In this document: positions 30,395-39,270 of the stretch, one piece after another
How positions within the stretch are numbered: position 1 is the first letter of the stretch
Layout of the letters: every line of letters starts with the position of its first letter
The notes under the pieces: model-generated
Told to the model about the DNA's origin: nothing
Databases searched by the model: none
Seen by the model: only the letters and a program-made list of their open reading frames with translations
DNA from: Micromonospora costi
GTDB taxonomy: Bacteria; Actinomycetota; Actinomycetes; Mycobacteriales; Micromonosporaceae
Direction: 5' to 3'
NCBI RefSeq assembly: GCF_003626655.1
Contig: NZ_RBAN01000001.1
Span: 1,674,001 to 1,738,000, forward strand
Length of the DNA: 64,000 nucleotides
Position numbers and translations under genes: made by a program

Positions 30395-30955
30395 GTGACA
30401 CGGCTGGGCGATCTTGAACGTGCGGTGATGGACGTGCTGTGGGACTCCGTCCCGAGCACGTCCGACGGCGTGACCGTGCGCGAGGTCGCCGACGCGCTGG
30501 CCGGCCGGGAGCTGGCCTACACGACGGTGATGACGGTCCTCGACCGGCTCGCCGGCAAGGGCATGGTGCAGCGCCAGCGGGAGGGGCGAGCCTGGCGTTA
30601 CCGGGCCGCGGCCAGCCGCGAGGCGCACATCGCCCAGCTCATGCTCGACGCGCTCGACCTCGGCGGCAGCCGGGACGCCGCGCTGGTGCGTTTCGCCCGC
30701 TCGGTGACCGGCACGGAGGCCGAGGTGCTGCGGGCCGCCCTCTCCGCCGAGGCCGGCGGGATGCCGACCGGCCACGCCGCCAGCCGGACGCCGGGCACAC
30801 ACGACACCGCCAGCCGGGCGCCGGGCACACACGACACCGCCACCGGTGACAACCCGGCCGGGTCCGCGCGGGGCTCGCTGACCGACCGGATCGAGGCGCC
30901 GGCGACCGGGCGCGCCGAGCGTCCGGCCTCCGCCGACGAGGCGGCGGACGGGTAG
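30395..30955 (+). CDS. BlaI/MecI/CopY-family repressor
   Basis: 186 residues. The first 120 form the BlaI winged helix and dimer domain: LGDLERAVMDVLW, VREVADALAGRELAYTTVMT and MVQRQREGRAWRYR. A disordered C-terminal tail follows, with a 10-residue tandem repeat (ASRTPGTHDT, ASRAPGTHDT). In BlaI/BlaR1 or MecI/MecR1 pairs the partner M56 protease triggers loss of the repressor. Here an M56 protease gene follows after 10 bases. The GTG start is leaderless. The unusual tail is not part of the family core and could be a cleavage or degradation tag region. Confidence 0.92.
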   Translation: MTRLGDLERAVMDVLWDSVPSTSDGVTVREVADALAGRELAYTTVMTVLDRLAGKGMVQRQREGRAWRYRAAASREAHIAQLMLDALDLGGSRDAALVRFARSVTGTEAEVLRAALSAEAGGMPTGHAASRTPGTHDTASRAPGTHDTATGDNPAGSARGSLTDRIEAPATGRAERPASADEAADG

Positions 30956-30965
30956 GGCGGCGGCC

Positions 30966-31871
30966 GTGGCGTACGCCCTGCACTTCGCCGTCACCATCCT
31001 GGCCTGCTGGCTGGCCGCCCAGGTCCTCGCCCGGTCGACCTGGCCGTGGCACAGCCCTCGCGTGGCGATCATCTGCTGGCAGGCGGTCGGGTTGGCGCTC
31101 GGGCTCTCCGCGATGGGCGTCCCGATCGCGCTCGGCGTGAGCGCGTACGACCGGCCGACCGGCAGCGCTGTCGTGGCCCTCGTCTCGGACCTGCTGCACG
31201 GCACGCTCCCCGCGGGGCTGAACGTGCTCCACCTCGCCGGCGTGGGCATCGGGTTCGGCATCGGTGCGGTGCTGCTCGCCACGACCGTACGCAGCATCAA
31301 CGCCACGGTGCGGGCGCAGCGCCGGCACCGGGACCTGCTCGCCCTCGTGGCCCGGGACGACCCGGCCGCTCCCGGCGCCCTGGTGCTCGACCACCCGAGC
31401 GCCGCGGCCTACTGCCTGCCCGGGGTGAAGCCCCGCGTGGTGGTGAGCGCCGGCACGCTGACCCTGCTGGACCGCGCCGAACTGGCCGCGGTGCTCACGC
31501 ACGAGCGGGCGCACGCCGAGGAGCGGCACGACCTCGTGCTGCTGCCGTTCACCGCGCTGTCCCAGGCGCTGCCGTGGTTCCGGTGGGTGCGGGAGGCGTA
31601 CGAGCGGGTCGCCCTGCTCGTGGAGATGCGCGCCGACGACAAGGCCCGTGAGTTGCACGCGGACGCCCCGCTCGCCGCCGCGCTGCGCCGGTTCGCCACG
31701 GCCGGCCACCGGATCACCCCCGCGGGGGCGCTCGGCCTGGGCGACCGCGACCTGGATGTCCGGGTGCAGCGGCTGCTGGTCGCGGACGAGCCGTCCCGTC
31801 TCGTGGTGACCACGGCGTTGGCCTTCGCCACCACCCTGGTAGCCCTTCCCGTCTCGCTCTTCCTGAGCTGA
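30966..31871 (+). CDS. M56-family membrane metallopeptidase (BlaR1/MecR1 protease domain type)
   Basis: 301 residues. The zinc motif HERAH (HExxH) is near residue 180, within LAAVLTHERAHAEERHD, and the downstream Glu-containing helix LLVEMRADDKARE provides the third ligand. Membrane helices lie at about 3-22, 35-55, 75-105 and at the C-terminus (LAFATTLVALPVSLFLS). There is no penicillin-binding sensor domain, as is usual for actinobacterial members. It is paired with the BlaI-type repressor 10 bases upstream. The sensed signal is unknown; the next operon is cytochrome bd. Confidence 0.9.
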   Translation: MAYALHFAVTILACWLAAQVLARSTWPWHSPRVAIICWQAVGLALGLSAMGVPIALGVSAYDRPTGSAVVALVSDLLHGTLPAGLNVLHLAGVGIGFGIGAVLLATTVRSINATVRAQRRHRDLLALVARDDPAAPGALVLDHPSAAAYCLPGVKPRVVVSAGTLTLLDRAELAAVLTHERAHAEERHDLVLLPFTALSQALPWFRWVREAYERVALLVEMRADDKARELHADAPLAAALRRFATAGHRITPAGALGLGDRDLDVRVQRLLVADEPSRLVVTTALAFATTLVALPVSLFLS

Positions 31872-31930
31872 CCGCCCGCCTTCCCGCGCCGACCCGCCCA
31901 CCTTCCCGAGCTGACAACCCGCCCCAGCGG

Positions 31931-32020
31931 CTACTACGTACTGTCGTAACATTGACTACGACGATACGTAGTAGATATAAGTAGAGAATCTACGTGTAGG
32001 CTCGCTACGACAAGCGAGCC
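31931..32020 (+). promoter_or_regulatory. cydABDC promoter, BlaI-like operator and 5' hairpin
   Basis: A near-consensus promoter, TTGACT (31952-31957) and TATAAG (31976-31981) with an 18-base spacer, is flanked by a 10-base inverted repeat: CTACTACGTA (31931-31940) and TACGTAGTAG (31965-31974). The right arm lies inside the spacer. More GTAG/CTAC palindromes follow (GTAGA-GAA-TCTAC at 31981-31993). A perfect 8-bp hairpin (31999-32020) precedes the Shine-Dalgarno of cydA. The motif matches the half-site in front of blaI, so BlaI control is likely. No Rex-type site seen. Confidence 0.75.
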
Positions 32021-32037
32021 AACCGTTGGAGTGCGGC

Positions 32038-33285
32038 ATGGACACCCTCCTCCTCGCCCGACTGCAATTCGCCACCACGGCAGGGATCCACTTCCTCTTC
32101 GTGGTGGTGACGCTCGGCCTGGTCACCCTCCTGGTCGGGCTTCAGACGGCCTGGGTGATCACGGGCAAGCAGAAGTACGAGCGGCTGACCCGGTTCTGGG
32201 GCCAGCTGTACGTGATCAACTACGTGCTGGGCATCGCCACCGGCATCGTCATGGAGTTCCAGTTCGGGCTGAACTGGAGCGGCGTCTCGCGTTACGTCGG
32301 CAACGTCTTCGGCGCGCCCCTCGCGATCGAGACCCTGGTCGCGTTCTTCCTGGAGTCCACGTTCCTCGGCATGTGGATCTTCGGGTGGCACCGGCTGCGG
32401 CGCGGCGTGCACCTCGCGCTGCTCTGGGGCGTGGCGCTGACCGCGTACGCCTCGGCGTTCTGGATCCTGGTCGCCAACTCCTGGCTGCAGAACCCGGTCG
32501 GTTACGAGGTCCGCGACGGCGTCGCCCACCTCACCGACTTCGGGGCGCTGCTCACCAACCCCACCTTCGGGATGGCCTTCGGCCACGTCGTCGCGGCCTC
32601 CCTGCTGGTCGGCGGGATGCTGATGGCCGCGGTCAGCGCGTACCACCTGATCCGGCGGACCCCGGACTACGCGCTGCACCGCACCTCGCTGCGGATCGGG
32701 CTGGTCACCTCGGCCCTGGCCATCACGCTGGTGCAGGGCTTCGGCTTCGCCCAGTTCGGCCCCGTCGGCGCCGTACAGCCCACGAAGTTCGGCGCCGGCG
32801 ACGACGCCCAGGCCACGATCGCCGAGTGGACCGCCCAGTTCGGCCCGGGCGACTACACGCCGCCCGTGCTGGCCAGCGTCGGTCTCGGCTTCATGATCCT
32901 CATCGGCCTCACCCTCGGCACCCTCTGGCTGCTGCTGCCACTGCTCTTCCGCGACTGGATCATCCGGCTCCGCGTCCCGCTGTGGCTCATCCTGCTCGCG
33001 GTGCCGCTGCCGCTCGTCGCGGTGATCCTCGGGTGGCTCGCCCGCGAGGTCGGCCGCCAGCCGTGGGTCGCGTACGGGCTGCTGCCGGTCGACCAGGCGG
33101 TCTCTCCCGTGGGGGCGCCGGTGATGCTCGTCTCGCTGATCGGCTTCAGCCTGCTGCTCGGCACGCTGGCCGTCACCAACTGGGTGCTCATGGCCCGGCA
33201 CGCCGTCCGGGGAGCGCACGACCCGGCCCTCGGCCGCCCGCCGGGCCCGTCCGCCGACGTCCCCACCGAACCCGCCTTCGTCTGA
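32038..33285 (+). CDS. cydA: Cytochrome bd oxidase subunit I
   Basis: 415 residues from ATG 32038, with GGAG 6 bases upstream. The family signature GRQPW (EVGRQPWVAYGLLPVDQAVS) lies near residue 340, the N-terminal heme ligand His is in TTAGIHFLF, and nine membrane helices are predicted. The Q-loop is short, the actinobacterial and Bacillus type. It oxidises menaquinol and reduces oxygen with high affinity, without proton pumping. First gene of cydABDC, following a strong promoter with a BlaI-like operator. Confidence 0.97.
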   Translation: MDTLLLARLQFATTAGIHFLFVVVTLGLVTLLVGLQTAWVITGKQKYERLTRFWGQLYVINYVLGIATGIVMEFQFGLNWSGVSRYVGNVFGAPLAIETLVAFFLESTFLGMWIFGWHRLRRGVHLALLWGVALTAYASAFWILVANSWLQNPVGYEVRDGVAHLTDFGALLTNPTFGMAFGHVVAASLLVGGMLMAAVSAYHLIRRTPDYALHRTSLRIGLVTSALAITLVQGFGFAQFGPVGAVQPTKFGAGDDAQATIAEWTAQFGPGDYTPPVLASVGLGFMILIGLTLGTLWLLLPLLFRDWIIRLRVPLWLILLAVPLPLVAVILGWLAREVGRQPWVAYGLLPVDQAVSPVGAPVMLVSLIGFSLLLGTLAVTNWVLMARHAVRGAHDPALGRPPGPSADVPTEPAFV

Positions 33286-33295
33286 GGAGCCGATC

Positions 33296-34303
33296 GTGGA
33301 ACTCGCCTGGTACGCCCTGCTCGGTCTCTTCTTCGCCAGCTACCTGGTGCTCGCCGGCTACGACTACGGCGTGGGCCTGTCGCTCGCCGGCAACGCCGAT
33401 CCCGGCCGACGGCGGGCCGCGCTCAACGCGGTCGGCCCGTTCTTCCTCGGCAACGAGGTCTGGCTGGTGGCGGCCGTCGGCATCCTCTTCGGCGCCTTTC
33501 CCGTGCTCGAAGGGGAACTGCTCTCCGGCTTCTACCCGATCGTGCTCGGGGCGCTCGCCGGCGTGATCCTCGTGACCGCCGGCGTGCAACTGCGCAGCCG
33601 CCCCGCGCACGAGCGGGTCCGGGCCCGCTGGGACCGGGTGGTGGTCGTCGGCAGCACCCTCGCCGCACTCGGCTGGGGCGCCCTGCTGGCCGGGCTGCTC
33701 CAGGGCGTGCCGCGGCACGCCGACGGGCACATCGCCGGCCTGACCCACCTGCTCACCCCGTTCGTGGCCGCCGCCGCCCTCGCCACGGTCGCGCTGGTGG
33801 CCGTGCACGGTGCGACCTTCCTCACGCTCCGGCTGCCGGCCGCCGACGCCGCCGGGGCCGGCCGGCTGGCCCGCCGGCTCGTCCCGGTGGCAATCGCCGC
33901 GGTCGGCGCGGCCACCGTCGTCGGCCTGCTCTCCGCGCGGGTACGCGAGACCGCGCAGCGGCCGGCGCTCGGCGTACTGCTTCCGGTGGCGCTGGTCGCG
34001 GCCCTGCTGGTGGCACGCGTGGCGCTCGCCCGGCGGCGGCCGGGGGTGGCCTTCGCCGCCACGGGGGCCGCCCTGGCGCTGCCGGTGGTGCTGGTCGGGG
34101 CGACCCTCTGGCCCTACGCGCTGGTCTCCACGGTCGACTCCGGCGCGTCCCTGACGGTCGCCGACGCGGCGGCCAGCGGGCCCACCCTGCGCCTGCTGGG
34201 CTGGCTGGCGCTGCCGCTCGTGCCGGCCCTACTAGGCTTTCAGCTGATGTGCTGGTGGGTGTTCCGGGGACGGACCGACGGCAGGGCACCGGTGTACTGG
34301 TGA
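33296..34303 (+). CDS. cydB: Cytochrome bd oxidase subunit II
   Basis: 335 residues with about eight membrane helices. The N-terminal pattern LAGYDYGVGLSL and GPFFLGNEVWLVAAVG, and the C-terminal TLWPYALVST and FQLMCWWVFRGR, are typical of CydB. It starts 10 bases after cydA and its stop overlaps the cydD GTG by 4 bases. It forms the heterodimer with CydA in the membrane. Confidence 0.96.
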   Translation: MELAWYALLGLFFASYLVLAGYDYGVGLSLAGNADPGRRRAALNAVGPFFLGNEVWLVAAVGILFGAFPVLEGELLSGFYPIVLGALAGVILVTAGVQLRSRPAHERVRARWDRVVVVGSTLAALGWGALLAGLLQGVPRHADGHIAGLTHLLTPFVAAAALATVALVAVHGATFLTLRLPAADAAGAGRLARRLVPVAIAAVGAATVVGLLSARVRETAQRPALGVLLPVALVAALLVARVALARRRPGVAFAATGAALALPVVLVGATLWPYALVSTVDSGASLTVADAAASGPTLRLLGWLALPLVPALLGFQLMCWWVFRGRTDGRAPVYW

Positions 34304-35985
34304 ACCGCCGCCCCTTCGACCCGCGTCTGCTGCGTCGGGTCCCTGCGGCCCGCCGCGACCTCGCCCTGCTCGCAATGCTGGGCGTGGTCGCCGCGGCGCT
34401 GGTCGTCGCGCAGGCCACGACGCTGGCGGCGCTGCTCGCGACCGCGTTCGACGCCCGGTTGGACCGGCCGGCCCTCGCCGGCTTCGCGGCCACGGTCGCC
34501 GCCCGCGCGTTCGTCGTCTGGGCGCAGGGCACCGTGGCCGCCCGCGTGGCCGCCACGGTCAAGGCCGCGCTCCGCGCCGACCTGCTCGGCGCGGTGGGCC
34601 GGCACGGGCCGGGCTGGGTCGCCGGGCAGCGGGCCGGGCAGCTCGCCACCCTGGCCGGGCGCGGGTTGGACGCCCTCGACGCCTACTTCACCGGGTACCT
34701 GCCGCAGCTGGTGCTCAGCGTCACCGTCCCGCTCGCGGTTCTCGCCCGGATCGGCCTCGCCGACTGGAGCTCGGCGGTGATCATCGCGCTGACCCTGCCG
34801 CTGATCCCGGTCTTCGGGGCGCTCCTCGGCTGGCAGGCGCAGGCCGCCACCGAGCGCCAGTGGCGGCGCCTCTCGATGCTCGGCGGGCACTTCCTCGACA
34901 TGGTCGCCGGCCTGCCCACGCTACGCGCGTTCGGCCGGGCCCGGGCCCAGGTCGACGTAGTACGCCGCATGGCCGACGGCCACCGCGTCGCCACGATGCG
35001 GACGCTGCGCATCGCCTTCCTCTCCGCCCTCGTGCTGGAACTGGTCGCCACGCTGTCGGTGGCGCTGGTGGCGGTGCCGGTCGGCATCCGGCTGCTCGGC
35101 GGTGGCATCGCCCTGCAGACCGCGCTGCTGGTGCTGCTGCTCACCCCGGAGGCGTACCTGCCGCTGCGGGCCGCCGGCAGCCGGTTCCACGCGAGCATGG
35201 AAGGGCTCACGGCGCTCAACGACGCGTTCGAGGTGGAGGCCGGCGCGCCGGCCCCGGCGCGGGACGGTGAGCGGGGCGCCCGCCCGGTGCCCGACGGCCG
35301 GGGCGAGATCCGGTTCGAGTCGGTGACCGTCGCGTACGAGCGCACCACGGCGCTGCGGGACGTGACGCTGACCGTACGGCCGGGCGAGCGGATCGCCGTC
35401 ATCGGTCCCAGCGGCGCCGGCAAGAGCACCCTGCTCGGGCTGCTGCTGGGGTTCGTCACCCCGACCGGCGGTCGCGTGACCGTCGACGGGGTGGACCTGG
35501 CCGACGCCGACCTGGACGGCTGGCGACGGCAACTCGCCTGGGTGCCGCAGCGCGCCCACCTCTTCGCGGCCTCGCTGGCCGACAACATCCGGCTCGGCGC
35601 CCCGGACACCCCGGCCGACGCGCTCGCCACGGCGGTGCGGGACGCGGCCCTCGACGAGGTCGTGGCCGGGCTACCGGACGGGCTCGACACGGTGCTCGGC
35701 GAGCGCGGGCACGGCCTGTCCAGCGGCCAGCGGCAGCGGGTGGCGCTGGCCCGGGCGTTCCTGCGGGACGCACCCGTCGTGCTGCTCGACGAGCCGACCG
35801 CACGGCTGGACAGCGCCTCGGAGGCGGTGGTGCTGGACGCCACCCGCCGGCTGGTGGCCGGCCGGACGGCGCTCCTGGTCGCCCACCGTCCCGCGCTGCT
35901 CGCCGACGTCGACCGGATCCTGCGGGTGGAGGACGGCCGGGTGATGGAGCTGACCCCCGCACCGACCGGAGGGGCCGCCCGATGA
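34300..35985 (+). CDS. cydD: Thiol reductant ABC exporter, CydD subunit
   Basis: 561 residues: six membrane helices (about 20-315) and an ATPase domain with Walker A GPSGAGKST, a signature of the form LSSGQRQRVALARAF, Walker B VLLDEPTARLD and switch His VAHRPALL. CydDC exports cysteine or glutathione-like thiols and is needed to assemble cytochrome bd; in an actinomycete cysteine or mycothiol-related thiols are possible. The GTG overlaps the cydB stop (GTGA) and its own stop overlaps cydC (ATGA). Confidence 0.93.
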   Translation: MNRRPFDPRLLRRVPAARRDLALLAMLGVVAAALVVAQATTLAALLATAFDARLDRPALAGFAATVAARAFVVWAQGTVAARVAATVKAALRADLLGAVGRHGPGWVAGQRAGQLATLAGRGLDALDAYFTGYLPQLVLSVTVPLAVLARIGLADWSSAVIIALTLPLIPVFGALLGWQAQAATERQWRRLSMLGGHFLDMVAGLPTLRAFGRARAQVDVVRRMADGHRVATMRTLRIAFLSALVLELVATLSVALVAVPVGIRLLGGGIALQTALLVLLLTPEAYLPLRAAGSRFHASMEGLTALNDAFEVEAGAPAPARDGERGARPVPDGRGEIRFESVTVAYERTTALRDVTLTVRPGERIAVIGPSGAGKSTLLGLLLGFVTPTGGRVTVDGVDLADADLDGWRRQLAWVPQRAHLFAASLADNIRLGAPDTPADALATAVRDAALDEVVAGLPDGLDTVLGERGHGLSSGQRQRVALARAFLRDAPVVLLDEPTARLDSASEAVVLDATRRLVAGRTALLVAHRPALLADVDRILRVEDGRVMELTPAPTGGAAR

Positions 35986-37973
35986 GCGCCGCACGCGATC
36001 CCGTACCGGACCCGACCGGCCGTGCCGGAGCCCACCCCGGCGGTCCGGCCGGGCCGGACCCCACGCTGGCGGGCGTCGCCGAGCCGGCTGACTTCGACGT
36101 GGCCGGTCCCGCCACGGTCGATCCGCCCGTCCGGACGACCGACGTGAACGGCCCGGCTGGTGCGGGTCCGGCCGGCGCGGCGGAACGCGTCGTCCTGCGG
36201 CTGGCCCGGCCCTACCTCGGCCGCCTCGTGGGCGCCGGCCTGCTCGCGGCCGCCACCGAGTTCGCCGGTCTCGCCCTGATGGCGACCGCCACGTGGCTAC
36301 TGATGAGCGCCGCCGGGCGGCCGCCGCTGGACCGGCTCACCGTCGCCATCGTCGCCGTACGCGCGCTCGCCATCAGCCGGGGCGTGTTCCGCTACACCGA
36401 ACGGCTCGCCGGGCACGACGCGGTGCTGCGGATCATCACCGACGTCCGGGCACGGGTGTTCGCGGCGCTCGCCGCCCGCCGGTCCGCCCCGGCCCGCTCG
36501 GGTGACGCGCTGAGCCGGCTGGTCTCCGACGTGGAGACGGTCCAGGATCTGCTCCTCCGGGTGCTCGTACCGGCCGCCGGCGCGGTCCTCGTGAGCGTGG
36601 TGGCGGTGGGCGGGGCCGCGCTGATCTCACCGCCGGCCGCCGGCGTGCTCGCCGTCGGGCTCCTCGTGGCCGGGGTGGCGCTGCCCGTGCTCGCAACCCG
36701 GCTGACCCGGCGCAGCGCGGCCGAGCTGGCACCGCTGCGCGGCGCCCTGGCCGCGGACGCCATCGACCTGACCCACGGCGCCGCCGACCTCGCCGCCTTC
36801 GGCGCCACGGCCACCGCGCTGCGCGCCGCGACCGACCGCACGCGGCGGCTGGCAAGGCTGGAGCGCCGGCTCGCGGCCGCCGGGTTCGCGGTGGACGCGA
36901 TCGGCACCCTCCTCGCCGGGCTCACCGCCGGCGCGGTGGTGCTCGTCGCGTTGGCCTCGGGAGTGCCCGGCGTCCTGGTCGGCGTCCTGGCCGTCGGCAC
37001 CCTGACCGCCGTCGAGGTCGCGTTGGCGCTGGTCGGGGCGGCGCGGCAGCGTACCCAGCTCCGGACCGGCCTGACCCGCGTCGCCGCCCTGCTCGGTGAC
37101 ACCCGCGCCCGGGTGCCGGGCGCCGGGCCGGCGCCCCGGGAGGAGCCGACGCCCGGTGCCGAGCCGATGGCCGGCGCCGAGCTGACCCCCGGGGTCGCAT
37201 CGGAGGGCGGCACGCACGACGTGCGGCTCGACGACGTGACCGTCCGGTACCGGGCCGGTGCGGCCCCCGCCCTCGACCGGATGAGCCTCGACCTGCCGGC
37301 CGGGCGTCGGGTGGCCGTGGTCGGCCCCAGCGGCGCCGGCAAGAGCACGCTGGCGGCCGTCCTGACCGGTGCGGTGCAGCCCGGGAGCGGACGGGTCACG
37401 GTGGGCGGGCGGGACCTCTCCACGTACGCCGAGGACGAGCTTCCCCGGGTCGTGGGCGGGCTGCTCGCCGAGGCGTACGTCTTCCATGCCACCGTGCGGG
37501 AGAACCTGCTGCTCGGCGGGCCCGGCGCGGGCGAGGAGGAGCTGGCCGCCGCGGCGGCCGCCGCGGGTCTGCTGGACTGGGTACGCGAGCAACCGGCCGG
37601 CTGGGACACCGTGGTCGGCGAGGAGGGCTCCCAGCTCTCCGGCGGGCAGCGGCAGCGGCTGGCGCTGGCCCGGGCCCTGCTGGCGGCGCCGCCGGTGCTG
37701 GTGCTCGACGAGCCCACCGAGGGGCTCGACCCGGCCGCCGCCGACGCGGTGCTCGCCTCGACGCTGGCCGCCACGCCGGCCGGGCACTCGGTGCTGCTCA
37801 TCAGCCACCGCCTCACGGGCCTGGCCGGGCTGGACGAGATCGTGGTCCTCGACGCGGGCCGGGTGGTGCAGCGCGGCCGGCACGGCGACCTCGTGGCCAC
37901 ACCGGGGTGGTACCGCGACCAGTGGCTGCTCCAGGAGGCGGCCGAACGGGGCTACCTGGCCCTCGCGCCCTGA
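35982..37973 (+). CDS. cydC: Thiol reductant ABC exporter, CydC subunit
   Basis: 663 residues, longer than the usual 550-580. A Pro/Gly/Ala-rich N-terminal tail of about 70 residues precedes the six-helix domain (LRLARPYLGRLVGAGLLAAATEF). A second low-complexity insert (PGAEPMAGAELTPG) joins it to the ATPase domain, which has Walker A GPSGAGKST, signature [15 protein letters not shown], Walker B VLDEPTEGLD and switch His LISHRL. ATGA overlap with cydD sets the start. The tail may be disordered and cytosolic. Last gene of cydABDC. Confidence 0.92.
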   Translation: MSAARDPVPDPTGRAGAHPGGPAGPDPTLAGVAEPADFDVAGPATVDPPVRTTDVNGPAGAGPAGAAERVVLRLARPYLGRLVGAGLLAAATEFAGLALMATATWLLMSAAGRPPLDRLTVAIVAVRALAISRGVFRYTERLAGHDAVLRIITDVRARVFAALAARRSAPARSGDALSRLVSDVETVQDLLLRVLVPAAGAVLVSVVAVGGAALISPPAAGVLAVGLLVAGVALPVLATRLTRRSAAELAPLRGALAADAIDLTHGAADLAAFGATATALRAATDRTRRLARLERRLAAAGFAVDAIGTLLAGLTAGAVVLVALASGVPGVLVGVLAVGTLTAVEVALALVGAARQRTQLRTGLTRVAALLGDTRARVPGAGPAPREEPTPGAEPMAGAELTPGVASEGGTHDVRLDDVTVRYRAGAAPALDRMSLDLPAGRRVAVVGPSGAGKSTLAAVLTGAVQPGSGRVTVGGRDLSTYAEDELPRVVGGLLAEAYVFHATVRENLLLGGPGAGEEELAAAAAAAGLLDWVREQPAGWDTVVGEEGSQLSGGQRQRLALARALLAAPPVLVLDEPTEGLDPAAADAVLASTLAATPAGHSVLLISHRLTGLAGLDEIVVLDAGRVVQRGRHGDLVATPGWYRDQWLLQEAAERGYLALAP

Positions 37974-38041
37974 CCGCTCTCCGGGTCGGGCCAGGGTCTT
38001 CCCGGACGCCGGGACGGGCGCGGACGTGGCAGGGTGGGGCC

Positions 38042-38716
38042 ATGCCGCGCTGTGAGGACGTCTTGGTGGAGGACCGCCTGCGTGAGCTCGCCGATCGGCT
38101 GCGCGGGCCCGCCCGGCTGAAGGCCGACCTGCTGACCGAGGCCCGGCACGGGCTCCTCGACGCCGTCGAGGCGTACCGGGCGGACGGGCTGACGGCGGCC
38201 GAGGCGGAGCGCCGCGCGGTGGCCGAGTTCGGCAGCCCGGCCCAGCTGGTGCCCGGCTGGCAGGCCGAGCTGGCAGTCGGGGCGCTGCGTGGCCTGTCGC
38301 TGCGTGTCCTCACGATGGCCTCGGTGCTCGTCGCTGCGGGCGACCTGACCTGGCGCGGGTCGAGCTGGAGCGTGAACGGTCCGCACCCGCCGGCGCGCTA
38401 CCAGCTCCTCTCCTCGTCGGTGAACGTGATCTGGCTGCTCGCGCTGGCGCTCGCGGCCGCCGGGCTGCTGCTCGTGCCGATGGCCGCCCGGTCGGCCCGT
38501 CCCGAGCTGGCGGCGCTCGTCCGGCTGGTCGGCGCCGGCCTCACCGGCTCGCTCCTGCTCGGCGTGCTGTCCGGCGCCGGCCTGTTCGGCTGGTCGGTCC
38601 TGCTCTGGGACGCGGCGGTCACCTGGCCGCCGATGATCATCGGGGCGGTGCTGGCGAGCGCCGGTTACCTCTGGGTGGCCGGGGCCGCCCGCAACTGGCT
38701 GCTGGCCGTCCGCTGA
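38042..38716 (+). CDS. Permease-prefix-domain membrane protein
   Basis: 224 residues. The first 75 (DRLRELADRLRGPARLKADLLTEARHG... type, ending EFGSPAQLVPGWQAEL) match the permease prefix / HAAS-like domain that usually precedes permeases paired with PadR regulators. Four membrane helices follow, about residues 85-220. Function unknown. A padR gene lies 45 bases away in convergent orientation. ATG 38042 chosen because the domain begins there; it is 68 bases after cydC, so cotranscription is possible. Confidence 0.8.
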   Translation: MPRCEDVLVEDRLRELADRLRGPARLKADLLTEARHGLLDAVEAYRADGLTAAEAERRAVAEFGSPAQLVPGWQAELAVGALRGLSLRVLTMASVLVAAGDLTWRGSSWSVNGPHPPARYQLLSSSVNVIWLLALALAAAGLLLVPMAARSARPELAALVRLVGAGLTGSLLLGVLSGAGLFGWSVLLWDAAVTWPPMIIGAVLASAGYLWVAGAARNWLLAVR

Positions 38717-38761
38717 CGCGCGCGCCACCGGCGTACTCCACGCGGCGACGGCCGACCCGGC

Positions 38762-39103
38762 TCAGGCCGGGGCCGCCGGCGACGTGCCCGGGTCGAGGAA
38801 GCGGCCCACGGTCGAACTGAACTCCCGCCAGCCGGCCCGCTCCCCGGCCAGCGCCCGGTGCCCGGCGTCGGTGAGCTGGTACGTCCGGCGCTCCCGCCCG
38901 TTGACGGTGCTCCAGGTGCTCACCACGTGCCCGGCCCGCTCCAGCCGGCGCAGCGCGGGATAGATGGTGCCGGTCGGCAGGTCGAGGTTGCCGTCGCTGC
39001 GGGCGCGCAGCGCCTCGATGATGGCGTAACCGTGCAGCGCACCGCCCTCCAGCACCGCCAGCAGCAGGGCGTCGAGGTGTCCGTGCAGCGCCTGGGCCTT
39101 CAT
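38762..39103 (-). CDS. PadR-family transcriptional regulator
   Basis: 113 residues. The winged helix is clear: LLLAVLEGGALHGYAIIEALR, LPTGTIYPALRRLERAGHV and WSTVNGRERRTYQLTDAGHRAL. This is the small PadR-s2 type, a dimer through its C-terminal helix. It usually pairs with a permease-prefix membrane protein, present here as the convergent neighbour. The start overlaps an operator-like palindrome just upstream. Confidence 0.92.
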   Translation of the reverse strand: MKAQALHGHLDALLLAVLEGGALHGYAIIEALRARSDGNLDLPTGTIYPALRRLERAGHVVSTWSTVNGRERRTYQLTDAGHRALAGERAGWREFSSTVGRFLDPGTSPAAPA

Positions 39104-39104
39104 A

Positions 39105-39114
39105 CGTAGCTACG
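39105..39114. promoter_or_regulatory. Palindrome at the padR start
   Basis: CGTAGCTACG is a perfect 10-base palindrome 1 base upstream of the padR ATG, extended by flanking TA. On the minus strand TAGCGT lies 8 bases before the ATG, so it sits at the transcript start. Autorepression is inference. Confidence 0.45.
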
Positions 39115-39270
39115 CTACTTGTCCGGCGGCCGGACCGCCACCGCGAGACACGGAACGACCCGGGGTGCGGGCATCGGCGTTCCAGAACGGCCCACTAGGG
39201 TATGTGCCCAGAGTCACTCGCCGGCCGGAGACGCCGGCGGGTGGGCAACCCGAAGCACACGGAGGTCAGC

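Noticed and set aside
29889..30401. Minus-strand 170-residue ORF over the repeats
   Set aside because: It is made from the 42- and 18-base repeats (PGPAAA and HPRRPQHQGCSGV units) and random Arg/Pro sequence; no start signal or conserved domain.
31872..32037. Rex-binding site in front of cydA
   Set aside because: No TTGTGAA-N-TTCACAA-like palindrome; the clear palindromes are CTAC/GTAG type.
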